A program made the position numbers and the translations under genes. Under the pieces are notes generated by a model. The model was not told the DNA's origin. It was given only the letters and a program-made list of their open reading frames with translations, and did not search any database. Positions 43,997-56,785 of a stretch of 64,000 nt of DNA are shown here, piece after piece. Source of the DNA: Steinernema hermaphroditum (lineage: Eukaryota; Nematoda; Chromadorea; Rhabditida; Steinernematidae); contig CM059621.1 of NCBI GenBank assembly GCA_030435675.1, forward strand, positions 7,440,001 to 7,504,000. The letters run 5' to 3'. Every line of letters begins with the position of its first letter. Within the stretch, counting starts at the first letter, position 1.

Positions 43997-44407
43997 TCAC
44001 ATGTTTGATTCGGATCGACCCTTCTCCAGAAAACCAACATGCTGTGGTATCCTTTTTGGGGCCATGCATCGGTAGACGGCGACAAAGCACTTTGCGATGA
44101 AAACAGTCAGGAACAAACAATTACGTGAGCGGTGAAGATCATCGTCACCTCGTACCACATACAGCTGATATTCGAATGATTTCTTAACCTTTGTCCGTAT
44201 TCCGTATTTCGCTTGTAACCTCTCTATTGGGATAAGGAAGTAAATCTCTCCACTTCCCTCTGCGTCATAAAAGTAAACATGTTTATATCGCCCCTCTAAA
44301 TACCCCATGGAAATTTCGCTATGAAAACAAACACGACACCGGCGTGGGCACCTAATTATCATCCTGTTTACTTCCCTTTCCTCATCGCGGGGGTGAGTCA
44401 TGGCCAC
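43997..44407 (-). CDS. Isolated single-exon ORF, unknown
   Basis: A 136-codon ORF starting MAMTHPRDEEREVNRMIIRC, the only lengthy ATG-started frame in several kilobases. It has mixed composition (YLEGRYKHVYFYDAEGSGEI; KKSFEYQLYVVRGDDD) and one hydrophobic stretch (CLFLTVFIAKCFVAVY). The look is protein-like, but there is no recognisable domain, conserved neighbour or splice support. It could be a lineage-specific gene or a decayed fragment. Confidence 0.35.
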   Translation of the reverse strand: MAMTHPRDEEREVNRMIIRCPRRCRVCFHSEISMGYLEGRYKHVYFYDAEGSGEIYFLIPIERLQAKYGIRTKVKKSFEYQLYVVRGDDDLHRSRNCLFLTVFIAKCFVAVYRCMAPKRIPQHVGFLEKGRSESNM

Positions 44408-47400
44408 GTCGATGCTTTGGCCGTCGATGTTGTGATTATGCTACAGTAGCCCCTGCAGAAACCCTCTCAACAACTCTTTATTCACGTTCTGGAATCTCTC
44501 GCTGCCAGGCAACCCTAGCGAGACTACGGACTACAGGAAAGCGGTTCACAGAGCTATGTACAGCGTTGACTTAGCGAGGACAGCCCGACGGTTCACCCGA
44601 TACGAGGAGAGTCAGCCGGGAACGGGCTTCGGTCTGACCCTCCTTCCATAGAAAAGGAGCGGAAGAGAGGACTAGGGACAGAGCGCTACGGTAGCGTTGA
44701 CAGAGCTATGTACACTTAAACCATCCGACTTGTTGTGGGGCGACGGACCCGCCTGAGAGATTCATGGAAGACACCCGATTTGCCGTGACGAGAGCGAAAG
44801 AAAGGAAGAGGAGAGTCTAAAAGGGAGTACGGTATGCGGGTCACTGGGATGCACTTACTCTACTGTGCCTGCAGACGAGAGATTCTGGAACGGGGAAGCG
44901 GAGAGATCACTCCATGGGTACCCTGGAACAGGTGGATTAGCCGAGGCGGAAAACGGAGAAAGATGGGCCGAGGGGAGCGGAGGAACGAAGGAGCGCGTTG
45001 CCATAGTAGCCCAAAAGAGCGCTTTGCAGGAGGCCGACGCCTCGGAGTGATTGTTTTCGCGGAGTGATTGGGGCGAGGCGCTCGATTGTAGCACTTATTT
45101 GTGGCCACCTGGTACAACTTGATCGACCTCAGGGGATAGGAATGTGGCCAAGAAGGAGGGACGCAGGCACCTCTTTTCAGTGACACTCGAAAATAAGCGC
45201 TAATTTACTCAGAAAGCAAGAAGAGTGCTGTAATCAAGTGGGTTCAAGGACACTTGGAATACGAAGTCCTCCAGAGAGCTCTCATCTCTATTCACCTCGG
45301 AAATGTGTGTTGTTCCAAATCTTCGAGTTTCCCATAAACATCTACTACTAAAGGAAGGCACCAAGAAAGATAAAGGTCAATGTTGCGAACGCCTTTACTG
45401 TGCTTAATGTGGATAAAGCATAGATGGAATCCGAAGTCCTCCAGAGGTGGTTAGGGGAATGCACTCCTTAAATGTCTCCATTGCTTTTTTCTGTAGGACT
45501 TGTGCTCATAGCGAGATATTTATATCGGATCTCGTTCGCTTAAATTGCAAAAATATCCATGTTGTGTGGAATATCCATGAGTGTTTAAGGGAGCCTCAAA
45601 GGACAGCTCTAAATTATGCGAACAATCCTGTAGACGTCGAGCGTAAGGGCAAAACATTTAATATTCAATCTAAAAGTACATCTAAGCTAATTACACACAC
45701 CCTTAAGGAGTGAAGTCTTTGAATATTAGTCCACATTTAGAATACCGTGGCGGTTGACTCCTGGTCGTCTCGCAGGCTCTACCCTTGTCTCTAGACTCAC
45801 CTGCAGTCTCATCATTTCTCTCATCTGATATCGCTAGATCGGGCGATCTTTCGAAGCTGCTCAATAGTCTAGTTCCATCGTAGTACGCATGTTAAGAGAG
45901 CTCGGGCATAGCAGTACCCACGGTACAGTATGACTATGACGAGAAGATTATACAATTAGTCGAATTCGTCCTCAAGTATCAATGCTTCCTTTTATCCTAG
46001 AGTCACATGCGTTTTCAACCCAAACCATTCATGAGCACTTTCGCCTTCCATCGTTTCGACTTCTTGGATAAAACGTCATTTCGCTTTGCCCAGAACTGAG
46101 GTCCAAAATAGCAGTAAGCATCTATTCAAAGTGTGTTTTGCCTGGTTCGTTCTAGAGTGGAGGGGTCTCCGATGGCCCCTTTTTACACTGGCCATGTCGA
46201 TGCATATCTGAATCGCAGAACCCACCAACGTGCTTCTCGGAAAATTAGCGGAAGGACACTTTGGGGACTCTTGAATTATTCCCTCAAGTAAACCGCCCTT
46301 GTGTTTTAACGACCCAATTACGGTATCCCCCTAACTCCCCCAATAGAACAACTGATTCGATTCCACTTATTGATGGAGACCCACGTCACCGGAAAGGGCG
46401 CCACCTTGCGCACTTCCGACCTCAGAGCATGTTCAGGACACAAGGCAGGCACAGACCTCCGGTCGCTGCGCAACACAAACTACATCTACCGTACTCCGCC
46501 CGTCGAATTCGTCATCGCGCTCTTCTAATAGGGGACGATCGCGGTTCCTTCGTAATTCCGTCGCGCTCCTCCAATCGATTCCTTTCTCTTTCGAACAGCG
46601 CCAATTCCAATTTCCCGTGGATACGTGCACTCCGAAGAGCGACGGGAGTCCTCGGGCCTCGAGGGTTCCGTCCCGGGGTTCATTTCCGGCGGCTTCTTCG
46701 CCTTAATCGCTCTTCTCGGAGACCGAGGCAATTAGCGGCGGTGGGAATCGGGAAGTAGGCCCAATCGCTTTAATGGAAGAGGTAGGCGTGCTGGCTGACC
46801 ATTAAGCCAGGAGGCGATGACACGCGACGGCAGAATCCATCATAAGATGCAATGGAAAACACTCGGAAATGCGTAAGGTCGCCGCCGACCATCTGAGGCG
46901 CTATAAGAAGGTGAACGACGCGACGACGTGCGGTCATTTCTTGGAGTTTGAGCGATCGCGTTGGATGGTGCGCGAAGATGCGACAGCGCCGTGTCCGAGA
47001 TGCTCGATTTCTGTCGCACAAACACCGATCCAGCGACGCGCCCTAATCAATCTGTTTGTTTAACTAAACGCCATGTTCCGTTGATGACACCTATCGCTGT
47101 TGAGTCATACGGTCTTTAGCGATTACGGCAATTAATAAGTCCCTTGCATTACTCGCCGAAAGCAATCATGGAGAGTGAAATATGCCAAAGTGATGATGCA
47201 ATCCGGGCGATTTGCCGCTTTCCTTCGCCGCCTGTTGTTTGCCGACACCCACAAATGCCAAGCCTCGACGGCTATTTGCTTACCAGTTCAAGTAAACCAC
47301 GTTCGGGAATCCCATGACCTTTCTCGAAATTACAGCACTTGTTTATGCCTCTCCTGGGGACGCGTTCGTCTTCGCCGCGCACAACAATCAGAAACACAAA

Positions 47401-48780
47401 AGTTCATTCGGCGGCCTCAAGCAACTCCCACTCCTCGCGTGCTTCGAGGGGCGAACCGCTTTTTTCGCCGCGGCGTCGACGTCATTTGCCACTTCGCCCG
47501 TCTCTCGACTATGCCGTCCGCGCCAGGACGGACGACATGTTCCCCGCAGATCCGCACGCACTTCCGACGGAGTGCGCGGAGGAGCGCCGATGCCTTCGAG
47601 CATTCCTCTGGCCGCTCCTCCGGCTTCAGACGACGGAGAGTGAAAGCTCGCCGAGCAGACTGTCGCGCAGACAGAGCTCCTGCCACGACGAGCGGCCGGT
47701 TTGAATCTGCGGTAAAGTTCGCATGCTCCTACGTGCAAGTTGCAAAAAGGAGACTTGCAGCTTTTGCAAGTCGGCTTCCTCGAGAATCTGGCGCTTCTGT
47801 CGTAATAGAGAAGGGTCCCTGGGGTGGTCGTTAGCGGAGGAATCGTATTAGCCCTCGATGTGCACTAACCGCGCGCTTTTCCTCATTTGGAGATTTGCAT
47901 TCGTCGGAGGCTGTTGAATTCTGTAGATGAGGAGCCTTCTGAACTTCTCGAAATGGTAGCGATTCGGGTGATCTTTCGATTGGAATTTCAGGAACGTGCG
48001 GTTGCTATAGGTGTCTTCAGTAGCCTCCGTTGTTTGTCGATGATGGCACTCACTCAAGCCGATGAAATTTAATGTGCGTGTTGCTTTTTCGACGTTGTTA
48101 TGTCTGCTCTTCGTTGTGTTTTCACTTCTCATTCCCTCCACACGGGACGTTTTCAGTTGCGTCTTAGGCGAAAGACTTTTTGGACCATGGCACAGGCACT
48201 GCATCAATCATTTCTGGCCCATTCTGTATTCATTCGAACTCAATTTCACCTTTTCGGCGTTTCTGTTTGGCGGCTACTGTACTTCTGACCGCCGAAAAGC
48301 TGTGTTGTTGCATCATCGGTGCCTGCTCTAATCAGTAGCGGTGTGGTGTCGAAATAGCGTACTGATAAGTTATCATTCTGTGTTCTCGTTATACCAACGT
48401 TCTTCTGCAAATATTAGTTGTTGTTTTTTTTTGTACCGGTACTACTTAACTTTTTCATGGTCGAACAAAGGACTTGAATGAGTTCTTTCGTTGTGACCCA
48501 AATCCTCCAGTTTCACGTAAATCGTAAACCAGTTTATCGAGTGAACACGATCGCGTTTTGTTTGTGACTCATCGTAGTAAAGGAGGTTGTGCTTCTGCTT
48601 GCTTCAGCAAGGCGTGTTGTTGCATCATATTATCTTCTACTCGTATTGTTTGCCTTATTACCACTGAAAGTCGTCCGCGTTCGCGTTGAGTGCTTTCCTT
48701 TATGGGCTTACGATATGATAAGATAAGCACAGTTGTTCTTGTTTCAGTTGGGTCCCTCGTCCTGTTCCGTCGTCCGTGCT
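44408..48780. other. 4.4-kb region without a supportable gene
   Basis: Several short ORFs overlap on both strands but none shows a domain. Within it, ACAGAGCTATGTACA occurs at about 44549 and 44700. A GC-rich block at 47175-47834 is open in five frames at once over about 270 bp, which reflects composition. 48690-48780 contains the acceptor for the next gene. Confidence 0.45.
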
Positions 48781-50848
48781 ATGGTCTCGGCTACGAGCAC
48801 GAAACGAACGGGATGCCCGATTCTTCTATTGCTCCAGTTGCTGATACAGTTCACAGCTGCCGTGGCCTCCGGAATTGGTTCTATAGCGACGCTCCGATTC
48901 GATCCAGTGGTTCTCCATGACCTGAGCGAAGAAACAAACCGCACCATCTCCTTGATAGCGGAATTCGATCGCGATGCCTTCGTGAAATCCGGATTTGATA
49001 GAAATCAGTGGGAGTTGAGATTTAGGCAAGTTCAAGGTTTCTTGGCTCATCCAATGCAAATGCTTTAGTTCTTTGGATGAAAATGTCGCATCTGCTCTAA
49101 CCACAGTAGAATATTTCAACTCGTCATCCCTGGAAGACACGAATGCCACTCTTGTCCTGCGCAAGGACTTCCAAGTGTACGGAAACCTTATCGGGAAGAC
49201 GGGTGTCGAAGTCATCCTCACCACCGTCGATGAATCGAAAACAAGTTCGAATCACAGTGAATACATGGAGGTTACAAATGATGGCCAGGGAAATGTAATA
49301 TCTTCGACACTTGACGTTTGGGTCACGAGGAACGAGCGCGGAAAGTTCCTGACCAAGGTGTTCGTTGCAACATTAGTCGTTCTTATCACTTTTGCAAATA
49401 TACTTATGGGTTGTGAGGTAAGAGTGCAGTTTGAGGGCTCGTTGACAAGCAGTTCACCTTTCAGCTTGATCTCAATGTCGTCCTGGAGACGGTGAAGAAG
49501 CCCGTCGCGCCGGCGATTGGTTTCTTCACACAGTTCTTCATCATGCCTACGGTATCACCAGATTCCATCCTTCTTTCATACATTCAATGCTTGCGTTTGC
49601 AGCTTGCATATATCATCGCACAAAGCATATTCGTCACTCGAGGTCTCTCCTCCTTCGCCCTCGGCCTATTCGTGACAGCCTGCGCACCAGGCGGTGGAGC
49701 TAGCAACTACTGGACGATCCTGCTCGATGGAAACGCGCATTTATCAATCACAATGACATTCTTTAGTACTGTCGCTTCATTAGGTAAACGAATACGATAT
49801 ACCAGTGAGTCAAGATTCGTATCTTTCAGTCATGATGCCGCTGTGGATGCATTTACTCGGCAAGCAGTTCCTCGACGGCTACCACCCCGAAGCCACCATT
49901 CGAGTGCCCTACACAAAGATCGTTTCCTCGCTTATGGCGCTTGTAATTCCCCTACTCGTGGGCGTCGGTATCCAAAAGTGGAAACCGAATGTCGCCGCCA
50001 AGGCCCGTAAAGTGGGTTTTGTCGATTGACTTTCGAAGAATCACGTGCTTCTTTTGCAGATTATGCGACCGTACATCGTCAGCGTGCTCGTCTTTGTGAT
50101 CGCTTTCGGTGCCTACGCCAACTCGTACATGTTTTTCCTCATGACTGTTCCCGCCCTCGTCGGGTTAGTTGTTCGATTTGATGCTGATCTTTCATGGCCT
50201 AATTTTAGAGGTCTCCTACTTCCCTGGTGTGGCTTTATGTTCGGTTGTTTCACATCGATTCTGCTGCGTCAGCCACCCGCGAATGTCACTGCAATTGCCA
50301 TTGAGACTGGAATTCAGAACACGGGCATAGCCATCCTACTTTTGAAGGTGAGCAAGCGTTGTGACAGTTATTAGGCAAACTCGCTGACGCTGTTTTAGTT
50401 CTCCTTCCCCGAACCGGATGCCGACATCAGCGCACTCATCCCAGTGATCGTTGCTTCATTCACGCCCGCCCCCTTGTTATTGGGCATGCTCGTTCATCGT
50501 GTCATAAAGGCAATGCGCAAAGGCAACGAGAACAGCGCAAACGACCAGGAACAAGGCATGAACAAGGGTGAGTATTCTCGTGCTCCTTCCGTGTTATCTG
50601 TGCGCCTCTTTCCAGAATCCTCCCCACTCGAAGTTATTCACAGCTCGTCCTCATCTCTGAGCACTCGAAAGTCCTATCTACCAAAGACGGAATCCGACTC
50701 TACCCTCTCAACTCGTCCAATGATCAAGGATTTTGTCGACTGTCCGCTGCTGAAGGGTGCGCCACCAAACATGACCATAGAAGAGCAGATGGAAGTCGTC
50801 AGTGAAATACTCTCGGACGTTCTGACTCCCGGTGTGGTCCCCAGATGA
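48781..50848 (+). CDS. SLC10 family (P3/bile-acid-type) sodium symporter
   Basis: Nine exons (48781-49025, 49069-49417, 49465-49551, 49603-49783, 49830-50011, 50060-50163, 50209-50347, 50399-50567, 50616-50848) give 562 residues. A signal peptide (CPILLLLQLLIQFTAAVAS) leads a roughly 200-residue extracellular domain, as in SLC10A3/SLC10A5. The transporter part follows: KKPVAPAIGFFTQFFIMPT, FALGLFVTACAPGGGASNYW (the SLC10 sodium-site region), LSITMTFFSTVASLVMMP and AIETGIQNTGIAILLLKFSF. The cytoplasmic tail is Ser-rich. The first intron (49026-49068) needs a GC donor (TTTAG|GCAAGT); no GT donor keeps frame except one that deletes WELRF. The substrate is unknown. Confidence 0.88.
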
Positions 50849-52843
50849 AAGAGAAGAGTTACTTTACCTCTTGATTGAACTCACAGATTACTTAGGTTAG
50901 AGATATACTAGATTTTTTGTTCTCAGATTTTCCACAGGTCTATGTTGTGTATATTGTCATTTACTCGTCTATATCCCATCTCGGTGGCTAGAGAAGTCAG
51001 GATTTTTGTCTGTCGCTAACATATCTGGGTCGTGTGCGTACGCATAATTTCAGGCTTTTGGGTCTAATAAACCAAACGTTGACATTCATTACAATGTATC
51101 TGGCGTAAAACGATACAGACAAGAAGACTAGATAGGGAAGTCTAGACCAGACGCTAGAGCGTGGAAGGTGGAAGTCAGCTGTTCAAAAACAGGATTTCAT
51201 CTGCGCCGAAAGTGTGACTAACACTCGCGGAACTGAGTGTGTCACATAGCCAGCAAGGTTGGCGACGAGAGAGCATCTTCCGCGAACAACAAATGCTCGG
51301 TGAATCTAGTTGGGTCAGGGTTACGGTAGTCTTATCGTGACATCTTCGTTGTATTGGATCTAACCGCTTTATGGAGATTTCAAACAATGATTTCTAGAAG
51401 CTGTTGACTTCCGTGACTTTTCGATGCACTCCTAAGAGTACTAGTCACCGTCCTTCTCCAGATCTTGCTTTCCTTGAGAAATATGGAGCGCCCGAGCACT
51501 AACGTTTTCTTTCTCGATGTGCATTTCTAAAGAACATTTTAAATTTTGATAACTTTCATGAGCACACTTGATTGGTGTCGAACGTCGTTGACAGTCACGT
51601 CAAATGCTAGTCGTTTGCCGAACTGACTCTGTTTACGTCGAAATGGGATCTTTGATGGAGTAATTATAGTCCCGACTACGGTAGGACAGGCAACAAGTAA
51701 TCCTCGGCACTCCGTATTTGGATGCTCAAAAAAGGTTCGACTACATGTCCCCCGGAAGAGGATTTAAAGATTCGTCAGCTCATGAGCGATCAAATACCTA
51801 GGAATGAGAAAGACAGTGAGATGTGCCGAACTTCACAAAACCAAAAGTGAACGACCTTCACATCGTTAGCAAATAAACCGCGTACAGTATCCTCATTATA
51901 AGACGCGATCATCAGCAGAGTGGACTAGCAGACGGAGCCGCTTCTGCTCTTCAAAACACGATGCCTTTCAGCTCCTATTTTCACTTTGCTACAGCCGACA
52001 GAGTCCGAAAAGAATTTCTATAAACTCAAAAGGCGCTTCAGTTGGTCACTTTTCCACTTTCTTTCTAGAATCCGCGCTAGTGTACGGTACTATGCCCTTC
52101 TTTGCACTATTTGCACCCACATTTTGGGAAACAGAATCACCCGACGCCCTACTTCTGTTTATGATGGACCGTAATTTCTTTTTTCGAACGTCACCAACTG
52201 GATGCTGTCGTCAGTTATTCGACAAACTCCGATGGACGCCCTTGCAGGGCATGTGTTTCCGGAGCCAGCAGAAAATACTTTCCCCAGCAAATGGCCAATG
52301 GGCGTCGGAAATCAACACCATCGACGATCATACGTAATTCTTCTAAAAAGGCACCCACGGGCAAATCGAAAATTTCCAAGACTCTTCTAGTTGTCCTCAT
52401 GGTACTCCGTTTTCAACGACATGGAACGATGGAAAGAATTAATATCGACTTCTAGCGCCCTCAGTGAAAAAACACAGAGGCACCAAAAAAAACGAGAATA
52501 GAATACGATCGTCGCAGTGAGCGATGAAAGTCTGCGCGAAAAATCAGCGCTGCATAACACTATCACAGAAAGAGGACACAGATTCACGCCCAAACGCTCG
52601 ACTCCTGGCTCCCGGACAGGGGACAGAGAAGAGGAAAAGGTAAGAACGTGCGACTTTCCCGCCTTTAGGCACCGTACCAATTCGAATTTGTGTATCATTG
52701 CGGCGTTTTCCGTGTGGCCTAAACAGCGGTGTAGCCGACGCAGGTCGAGATTGCGCTTCATACACTAATTTGCGAGAAAAAAATTGTTCGTGAAAGCTAG
52801 TGTGTTTTTTCAGCGCTGACTCCCGCTCTCGTTTCAGGAAACA
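50849..52843. other. 2-kb spacer before ribosomal protein L5
   Basis: No supportable gene. A GATTACGGTAG-type motif lies at 51319-51329. Pyrimidine tracts near 52800-52837 (TGTTTTTTCAG, GTTTCAG) form acceptors just upstream of the RPL5 ATG. Confidence 0.5.
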
Positions 52844-53892
52844 ATGGGTCTCGTCAAGGTCGTCAAGAACAAGGCTTACTTCAAGCGCTACCAAGTGAAA
52901 CCCCGCCGTCGCCGCCAGGGAAAGACCGACTTCCGTGCCCGCAAGCGCCTCACAGTCCAAGACAAGAACAAGTACAACACCCCCAAGCGCCGTGTTGTTG
53001 TGCGCTTCACGAACAAGGACATCGTGGTCCAGGTACCTTAGCAATATCCCAGGTACAGGATTAGCTTTGCTCGTTTCAGTTCGTCCACTCCCGCATCGAG
53101 GGTGACATCGTGGAAGAGGTGGCCTATGCTCACGAACTGGCGAACTATGGTGTGAAGGTTGGCTTCACCAACCAGGCCGCGTCGTACCTCGTGGGGTACC
53201 TGGCTGGACGTCGTCTCCTCGCCAAGCTCAACAACGAGGTCGCCTTGAAGCAGCAAGAAGTTGGCGACAAGTACGTCGTAGAAGAAGTCGGTAGCGAGAA
53301 CCGACGCGCCCCTGTGTACAACCTCGACGTGGGACTCGCTCGCACCGTCACTGGAGCGAAGATCTTTACGGTCCTCAAGGGAGTCGTTGACGCTGGAATT
53401 GACGTCCCCCATGGGTAAGCCCTCGTTGCACTCATACACTTAACTCCGTCCCGTTTAGTGAATCTCGCTTCTTCGGATATGATAGCGAAGCTAAGGAGGC
53501 CAGCCCGGAAGCCCACCGCGACCGCATTCTCGGAAAACACATCAGCGAGTACATGGCGATGCTCAAGGAGCAGGATGAAGATCGCTACAAGCTGCAGTTC
53601 GGAAAATTCCTTGCTGCTGGCGTTACTCCTGACGGAGTAAGATTCGTGATTTTACAGCGTGTGCTGATGTGCTTCATTTCAGCTGGAAGCGATGTACAAG
53701 AAGGCCCGCAACGCCATCGAGGCGAACCCCACGCGTGCCACGGAGGCGAGCGGCAAGCGCGAGAAGAAGCCGAAGCTCAGCGCCGAAGAGAAGCTGACGA
53801 AGAAGGAGGCGGCGCAGGCCAAGAAGCGAGAGGAGCGCAAGGCCCGCATCGTCGCAAAGAAGGCCGAACTGCTCAGTAAGAAAGAAGAATAA
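52844..53892 (+). CDS. rpl-5: 60S ribosomal protein L5 (uL18)
   Basis: Four exons (52844-53032, 53080-53414, 53459-53636, 53683-53892) give 303 residues. It starts [19 protein letters not shown] and has [71 protein letters not shown] and a Lys-rich tail. RPL5 binds 5S rRNA and, with RPL11, enters the large subunit as the 5S RNP. A GTTTCAG acceptor 6 nt before the ATG implies trans-splicing. Codon use is highly biased toward C-ending codons, as expected for a highly expressed gene. Confidence 0.95.
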
Positions 53893-54149
53893 ATCCAAAT
53901 GATTGTTTCTTGTTGTTAGATATAAATTGTTATACCTGTTTATGTCTTTTGTTTGCTGCTGCTTTGGGAGGTGGTGGAGAAGATTGGTTGGCGTGCTTAC
54001 TGTATGGGTTCATGCTCATGGTAATGCTTCCCGAGAGATTTCCCCCTCGGTCGATCGAGAAGCGATGCCTGCTTTGCATTGCTCTGAAGGTTCAGTTAAA
54101 GCGAGTTCTGAACATCGGGCGGGCGTTCTCTTTGAGTTATCACGCCAGC

Positions 54150-54890
54150 ATGTCCATCGAGCTTCCCGGAGTTAACCAACGGCTGCGGAGTGGAAACATT
54201 CGAAAAACGGCATACGCGATGGGACCGTATTTCAGAGAGGTTCCCGACTGGGAGTCATCCTTTTTGGGTTCCATTTTTGCTGACCTACATAACAGGGTAC
54301 TCATAACGCTCAAGAAAAAGGAGCTGATTCAACGGGCTGCCGAGTTTGTGGAAACCATCGTCCACGGAGTGGAAACGCAGGGCATCAGCCAGGAGTTCGC
54401 CTTGAAACTGCTGACTGGATATGTGAACACCGTGAATCTGATGGCAACCAACGGCGAAGAAACGACCAAGGAGGAAAGGGACGCTGCTAAGAAGATCCCG
54501 AAACTAGAGAGACAGCTAGAGAAGCAGAAGGAGAAGACGGAGAAAATCGCCGCCTGTTTGGAGGAGGCGACCGCCGAGCTGAAGCAGAGCAGAAGAGGGA
54601 GAAGCGGACTGCGACGGTCCGCTAAGGGCTCCAAGACGGGGAGGAAGGTGGAAAGCGAAGTGCTGAGAGGACTCGACCTGGCGGAAAGTCCGCAGAGTTC
54701 GGCGCCCGGTGAATTGAAAGACGACTTGGAGGGGCTACTCGATGCCACGGCGCATCTGAGCCTCCATAAGAACGAGGCATCTAGAGTGCAGAGTGGGAGG
54801 ATCTCAAAGAATAAGTTCAGGAACCGCCGAAAGAAGCTCAAGAAGCAGATCGACTCGACTTGTAACGCTTTAAGCAACTTTCGGCTTTGA
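54150..54890 (+). CDS. Intronless coiled-coil protein, unknown
   Basis: The open frame runs from 53910, just after the RPL5 stop; I take the start at 54150 (MSIELPGVNQRLRSGN), giving 246 residues, because the upstream part overlaps the probable RPL5 3' UTR and reads like translated UTR. Internal ATGs at 54009 and 54015 are alternatives. Residues 1-110 look globular (YFREVPDWESSFLGSIF; FALKLLTGYVNTVNLM), then a charged coiled coil (LERQLEKQKEKTEKIAACLE) and a basic end (RNRRKKLKKQIDS). No family is recognised. Lack of introns recalls the two intronless kinases. Confidence 0.6.
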   Translation: MSIELPGVNQRLRSGNIRKTAYAMGPYFREVPDWESSFLGSIFADLHNRVLITLKKKELIQRAAEFVETIVHGVETQGISQEFALKLLTGYVNTVNLMATNGEETTKEERDAAKKIPKLERQLEKQKEKTEKIAACLEEATAELKQSRRGRSGLRRSAKGSKTGRKVESEVLRGLDLAESPQSSAPGELKDDLEGLLDATAHLSLHKNEASRVQSGRISKNKFRNRRKKLKKQIDSTCNALSNFRL

Positions 54891-55030
54891 CTCCTCCTGC
54901 CCAACGCCAGAAGTTGCAAATGATGAATACTACTCTGCAAATGATACACAACCATGACAAGTACAAACGAAAACATAGCAGATTTATACATAATTTATAT
55001 TAGATTACATCATTACATCTCCAAAAACCT

Positions 55031-56785
55031 CTAGAGGTCTTGTGCAGCCATTCGGTGGTACTCCTCCAGGCAGAAAAGTTCCCACTCGGACTGAAATAAT
55101 CCATGAGAGCGCGCAGTGATAGCAGAGAGCTTACCATGCGAGGCGCTCGCTCGCCCTCCGTCGTTTCTTGTTCCAGGAACTTCTCCTTATTGACGAACGT
55201 GTTCAAGAATCGGTGCGCCAGTCCGCACTTCCTCAGATCACTCAGCGCGATCCTTCGCTTCATGGGCGCAGCATAGTCGAACAGCTGGAAGATTTCGCTT
55301 AGTATAGAGAGAAATGGCGCACGACTCACCATGTCGATGACGTCAGAAAAGTGGAGTAACTCGTACTCTCGCAGCTCACTCTCGACAGAGGCATAGAAGT
55401 AGCGCATCTCTTCGGCTGTGAGCACTCCGGTACCTTCAACATCCAGGCAGCGGAACCAGTAGTCGATACTGGCCAAATTCCGTTTGTCCACTTCCGCAAG
55501 CATGAAGGCGACGAACTCGCAGAGGCCGATGACTGGCCGACGTTTCCCAGTCTTAGCTCCTTTCAGCCCGGCGCCGCGGAAGATTCGCTCAATAACTGCT
55601 GCCGTGAGCACCCCGTCCGCGTATCGTCTCATATCCGAAGGCGTAAGGAGCATATCACCGTCCCTGTCGAGTTCGTGGAACGTGCAGTAGATCACGAAGA
55701 AGTGTGCGTAGCTGAAGAAGTCCGAGATCTCGTTGGTGTCGTCCGTCTTTTCCAGTTTTCGGATCGCCTAAAACAAAACACTTAATGCCAAAATGAGGGA
55801 GCAAAATGAACCTCAATGAGATTGGAGCGACGCACTTTCGCTATCGGAATCTTGTCATTGATGAATGACCGGTTCACAGTCCAGAAAATCCGCACCACAA
55901 CAGTATCCGTGTAATAGCGGTGGAACTTGGGACTGTCGAGCAAGAAGTCCAAACCAGGATGTGTGGAGATCAGATCTGAGATGAGCGAAGTAAAGTCTTC
56001 TCGGATCAGATACTCCCGCACATCCGAAGACGAGAACTTCGAGCATCTCGCAGCGGCAAGGGTGAACACGAAACGACTAGCTTCGTCGTGCGCCTTGGAA
56101 GTCATCCTGAAAGCATAGAGAGTAAAGTAGTATTCAGTTCAACATTCACTCACTCTTCCCAAAAGCTGGAAAAGTTTTCGAACGTAATCGGCGGAAGCTC
56201 TGCGGTGACAGAACCATGGCCAGAAGCTCGGGCGATTGCTTCGTATAATGGTCGTTTGCAGTAAACCGGGAAGTTGATCGCCTTGCAGACCTGTATCAGG
56301 TCGCACGATTTCCGCGCAATTCCGGACGGGAGCTTTGAGAAGGCTTGTTTGACGCTGTCCAAAGCAGCTTTGTTCACTGCCTCCGGAACCGGTTTGCCGT
56401 AGGGATAGTAGAACTTTGGTATGGCCGACGCTTTGGTATTTTCTTTCTTTAGAATTTCGTTGGGACGCTGTGGAGGTGGACTGGCAATCAGATCGTAATC
56501 CGTATCGAAGTCCAGCTTGGGAACGGGCGAGGGCGACAGCGAGAGCCGCGCGACGCGTTCGACGAGCAGCTGCGTTGGCGATTCAGCGCTCGCCCTAAGG
56601 AAACATTTTTCGGCGCTGATGTCGGCTTCGAAACTCGCCTAAAACACTTAGAAATTACATAAACAATTCAGGGCGGAAACGCGTACATTGAAGTCTTCAG
56701 GTGTTCGGCAAATCTTGCGAGGTGACGGACTTGGAGTCCTTAGAGGGGTGCGTGGCGACAATGGCGGCTTGGACATGCAAGACAT
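55031..56785 (-). CDS. PP2A B'' regulatory subunit (PPP2R3/RSA-1-like)
   Basis: Six exons (56785-56687, 56638-56154, 56106-55812, 55767-55330, 55284-55135, 55090-55031) give 508 residues. A Ser/Pro-rich N-terminus (LSPRTPLRTPSPSPRK) precedes the B'' core: IPKFYYPYGKPVPE, STHPGLDFLLDSPKFHRYY, FFSYAHFFVIYCTFHELDRD with a calcium-type EF hand (DRDGDMLLTPSD), SIDYWFRCLDVEGTG (second, weaker EF hand) and LRKCGLAHRFLNTFVNKEKF. These subunits direct PP2A to substrates; C. elegans RSA-1 is a centrosomal member controlling spindle assembly. Which B'' type this is cannot be decided from sequence alone. A TTTACAG acceptor precedes the ATG. Confidence 0.88.

Noticed and set aside
47175..47834. 219-codon plus-strand ORF
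   Set aside because: Arg-rich translation in a block open in five frames; no domain or splice support.
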